From a virus: a stretch of DNA of 26,911 bases. The stretch's first letter is position 1. Each line of letters begins with the position of its first letter. Positions 26,259 to 26,911 of the stretch are shown piece by piece. The translations under genes were made by a program, and so were the position numbers. The notes below the pieces were generated by a model. The model made no database searches and was not told where the DNA came from. It was given only the letters and a program-made list of their open reading frames with translations. The DNA lies in IMG/VR virus record IMGVR_UViG_3300043438_002017, positions 1 to 26,911 of that record, one strand, 5' to 3'.

Positions 26259-26864
26259 TCACGCCAGCATCGACTCAGTGACCTTAGCGTACTTCGCCTG
26301 ACGGTCATCCAGACCATGCGTGCCGCCATTGATGCGCTTGGTCATACCAACCACGTCCTTGGCATCAGCGAGGGCGTTTAAGCCGTTTGAGGCCCAGAAC
26401 CAGCCAGCCGACAATGCAGCCATCTCAGGCTCTGCCAACAACTCTGGGTTGCCCACAGCGTCAACGCCGGTGGCATCCGAAAAGCGTTGATAGTTGTCTT
26501 TGCCGGTCAACTGGATAAGCCCTTTGCCACGGTATTTCCACCCGTCACCTGATGCCTCGTCGCCGTTACCCATGCGGTCACAATACGCCTTGTTGGCAAT
26601 CTTTTCAGGCTGCATGGCATAACTCTCTGCGACCCCCGGCGGGAAGCGGCTGGGCCACACCCGTGACAGCGCCTCGGCGCGGTAGTACAGGTTTTCAGAG
26701 GTAGCAGTAAACCCCGCGGATTCGTGGGCTAACTGGCTCAAGAACCCAGCAATACGCTCAGGGGTGTTTATCTCAAACCGCTCGGCGGTGGCGTTAAGCG
26801 CGTCGAGCCACTTGTCTGCCATTGCGGGTGTTGTGACTGCGAGTAGATTTTCGCGGGTAATCAT
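26259..26864 (-). CDS. Endolysin, glycoside hydrolase family 19 type
   Basis: 201 residues, ATG with GGAGCACCACAA upstream. 'RIAGFLSQLAHESAGFTATSENLYY' holds the catalytic Glu48 and the second acid Glu57, and 'WKYRGKGLIQLTGKDNYQRF' (109-128) is the GH19 signature of phage chitinase-like lysozymes. There is no signal peptide, so a holin or pinholin must let it through; no holin is complete in the window. It cuts peptidoglycan sugar strands at the end of infection. Its ATG overlaps the stop of an upstream partial gene. It is leftward, like the structural genes at the other side of the window. Confidence 0.92.
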   Translation of the reverse strand: MITRENLLAVTTPAMADKWLDALNATAERFEINTPERIAGFLSQLAHESAGFTATSENLYYRAEALSRVWPSRFPPGVAESYAMQPEKIANKAYCDRMGNGDEASGDGWKYRGKGLIQLTGKDNYQRFSDATGVDAVGNPELLAEPEMAALSAGWFWASNGLNALADAKDVVGMTKRINGGTHGLDDRQAKYAKVTESMLA

Positions 26865-26911
26865 TTGTGGTGCTCCTGTTGTTTAACAATCCATTTTTGT
26901 AATGCAACTAG
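26861..26911 (-). CDS. C-terminal end of a gene just upstream of the endolysin (cut by the window edge)
   Basis: The last 16 codons, LVALQKWIVKQQEHHK, end in TGA overlapping the endolysin ATG (ATGA). The GGAG of the endolysin ribosome-binding site lies inside it. A basic tail at this place could belong to a holin or another lysis or tail gene. Too little is visible to name it. Confidence 0.55.
   Translation of the reverse strand, partial: LVALQKWIVKQQEHHK

Noticed and set aside
26114-26329. 71-codon leftward frame between endolysin and attP
   Set aside because: It overlaps the endolysin end in another frame, crosses the tRNA-like element, and has no ribosome-binding site.
1-26911. Diversity-generating retroelement, as in the related-looking BPP-1 type of phage
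   Set aside because: No reverse transcriptase frame and no template/variable repeat pair seen in the window; could only lie outside it.

Overview
The window looks like about two thirds of the genome of a temperate, tailed double-stranded DNA phage, probably a short-tailed (podovirus-like) phage of a Gram-negative host, most likely a betaproteobacterium. The short tail is inferred from a P22-like head set: large portal, scaffold, coat, connector, and a DNA-stabilisation or tail-hub protein. The host guess rests on gene style, base composition and a parS-type palindrome. It is inference, not a database match.

Layout. Positions 1-9,700 are one leftward late block, read right to left: small terminase, a weak small ORF, large terminase, portal, FmdB-type zinc ribbon, scaffold, major capsid, small virion-type protein, coiled-coil protein, connector, and a gp10-like protein that runs off the left edge. 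Strong hairpin terminators flank the small gene behind the capsid gene. Positions 9,700-10,013 hold two parS-like boxes and a strong rightward promoter. Positions 10,014-12,855 are a rightward early cluster of small, mostly unknown genes, including a membrane-anchored GIY-YIG-like protein. Positions 12,856-14,219 hold short direct repeats, a Cro-like gene, a leftward gene of unknown function and two G-rich repeat tracts.

Positions 14,220-17,453 are the switch: a divergent promoter pair with operator-like inverted repeats. The leftward side carries a YdaS/Cro-like gene, a 15-codon leader ORF and a primase-helicase. The rightward side carries an XRE-type regulator closed by a strong terminator. 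Positions 17,576-24,944 are a tightly packed rightward replication operon, mostly joined by ATGA stop/start overlaps: small ORFs, a RecB/AddB-like Fe-S nuclease (DUF2800), an SSB-like protein (DUF2815), family A DNA polymerase, VRR-NUC nuclease, SNF2-like helicase, DUF3310 and an excisionase-like gene. A tyrosine integrase (24,815-25,876) follows, then a 47-bp copy of a tRNA 3' half, then a leftward GH19 endolysin.

The tRNA copy lacks any tRNA 5' half and has phage-type genes on both sides. It therefore looks like an intact attP, so the sequence probably comes from a free or circular phage genome and not from an integrated prophage. The most striking points are a perfect 16-bp host-type ParB site with no parA or parB in view, a highly conserved extended ribosome-binding sequence (GGAGAACCGA) before a dozen early and regulatory genes on both strands, and a leader ORF that appears to be coupled to the primase-helicase.
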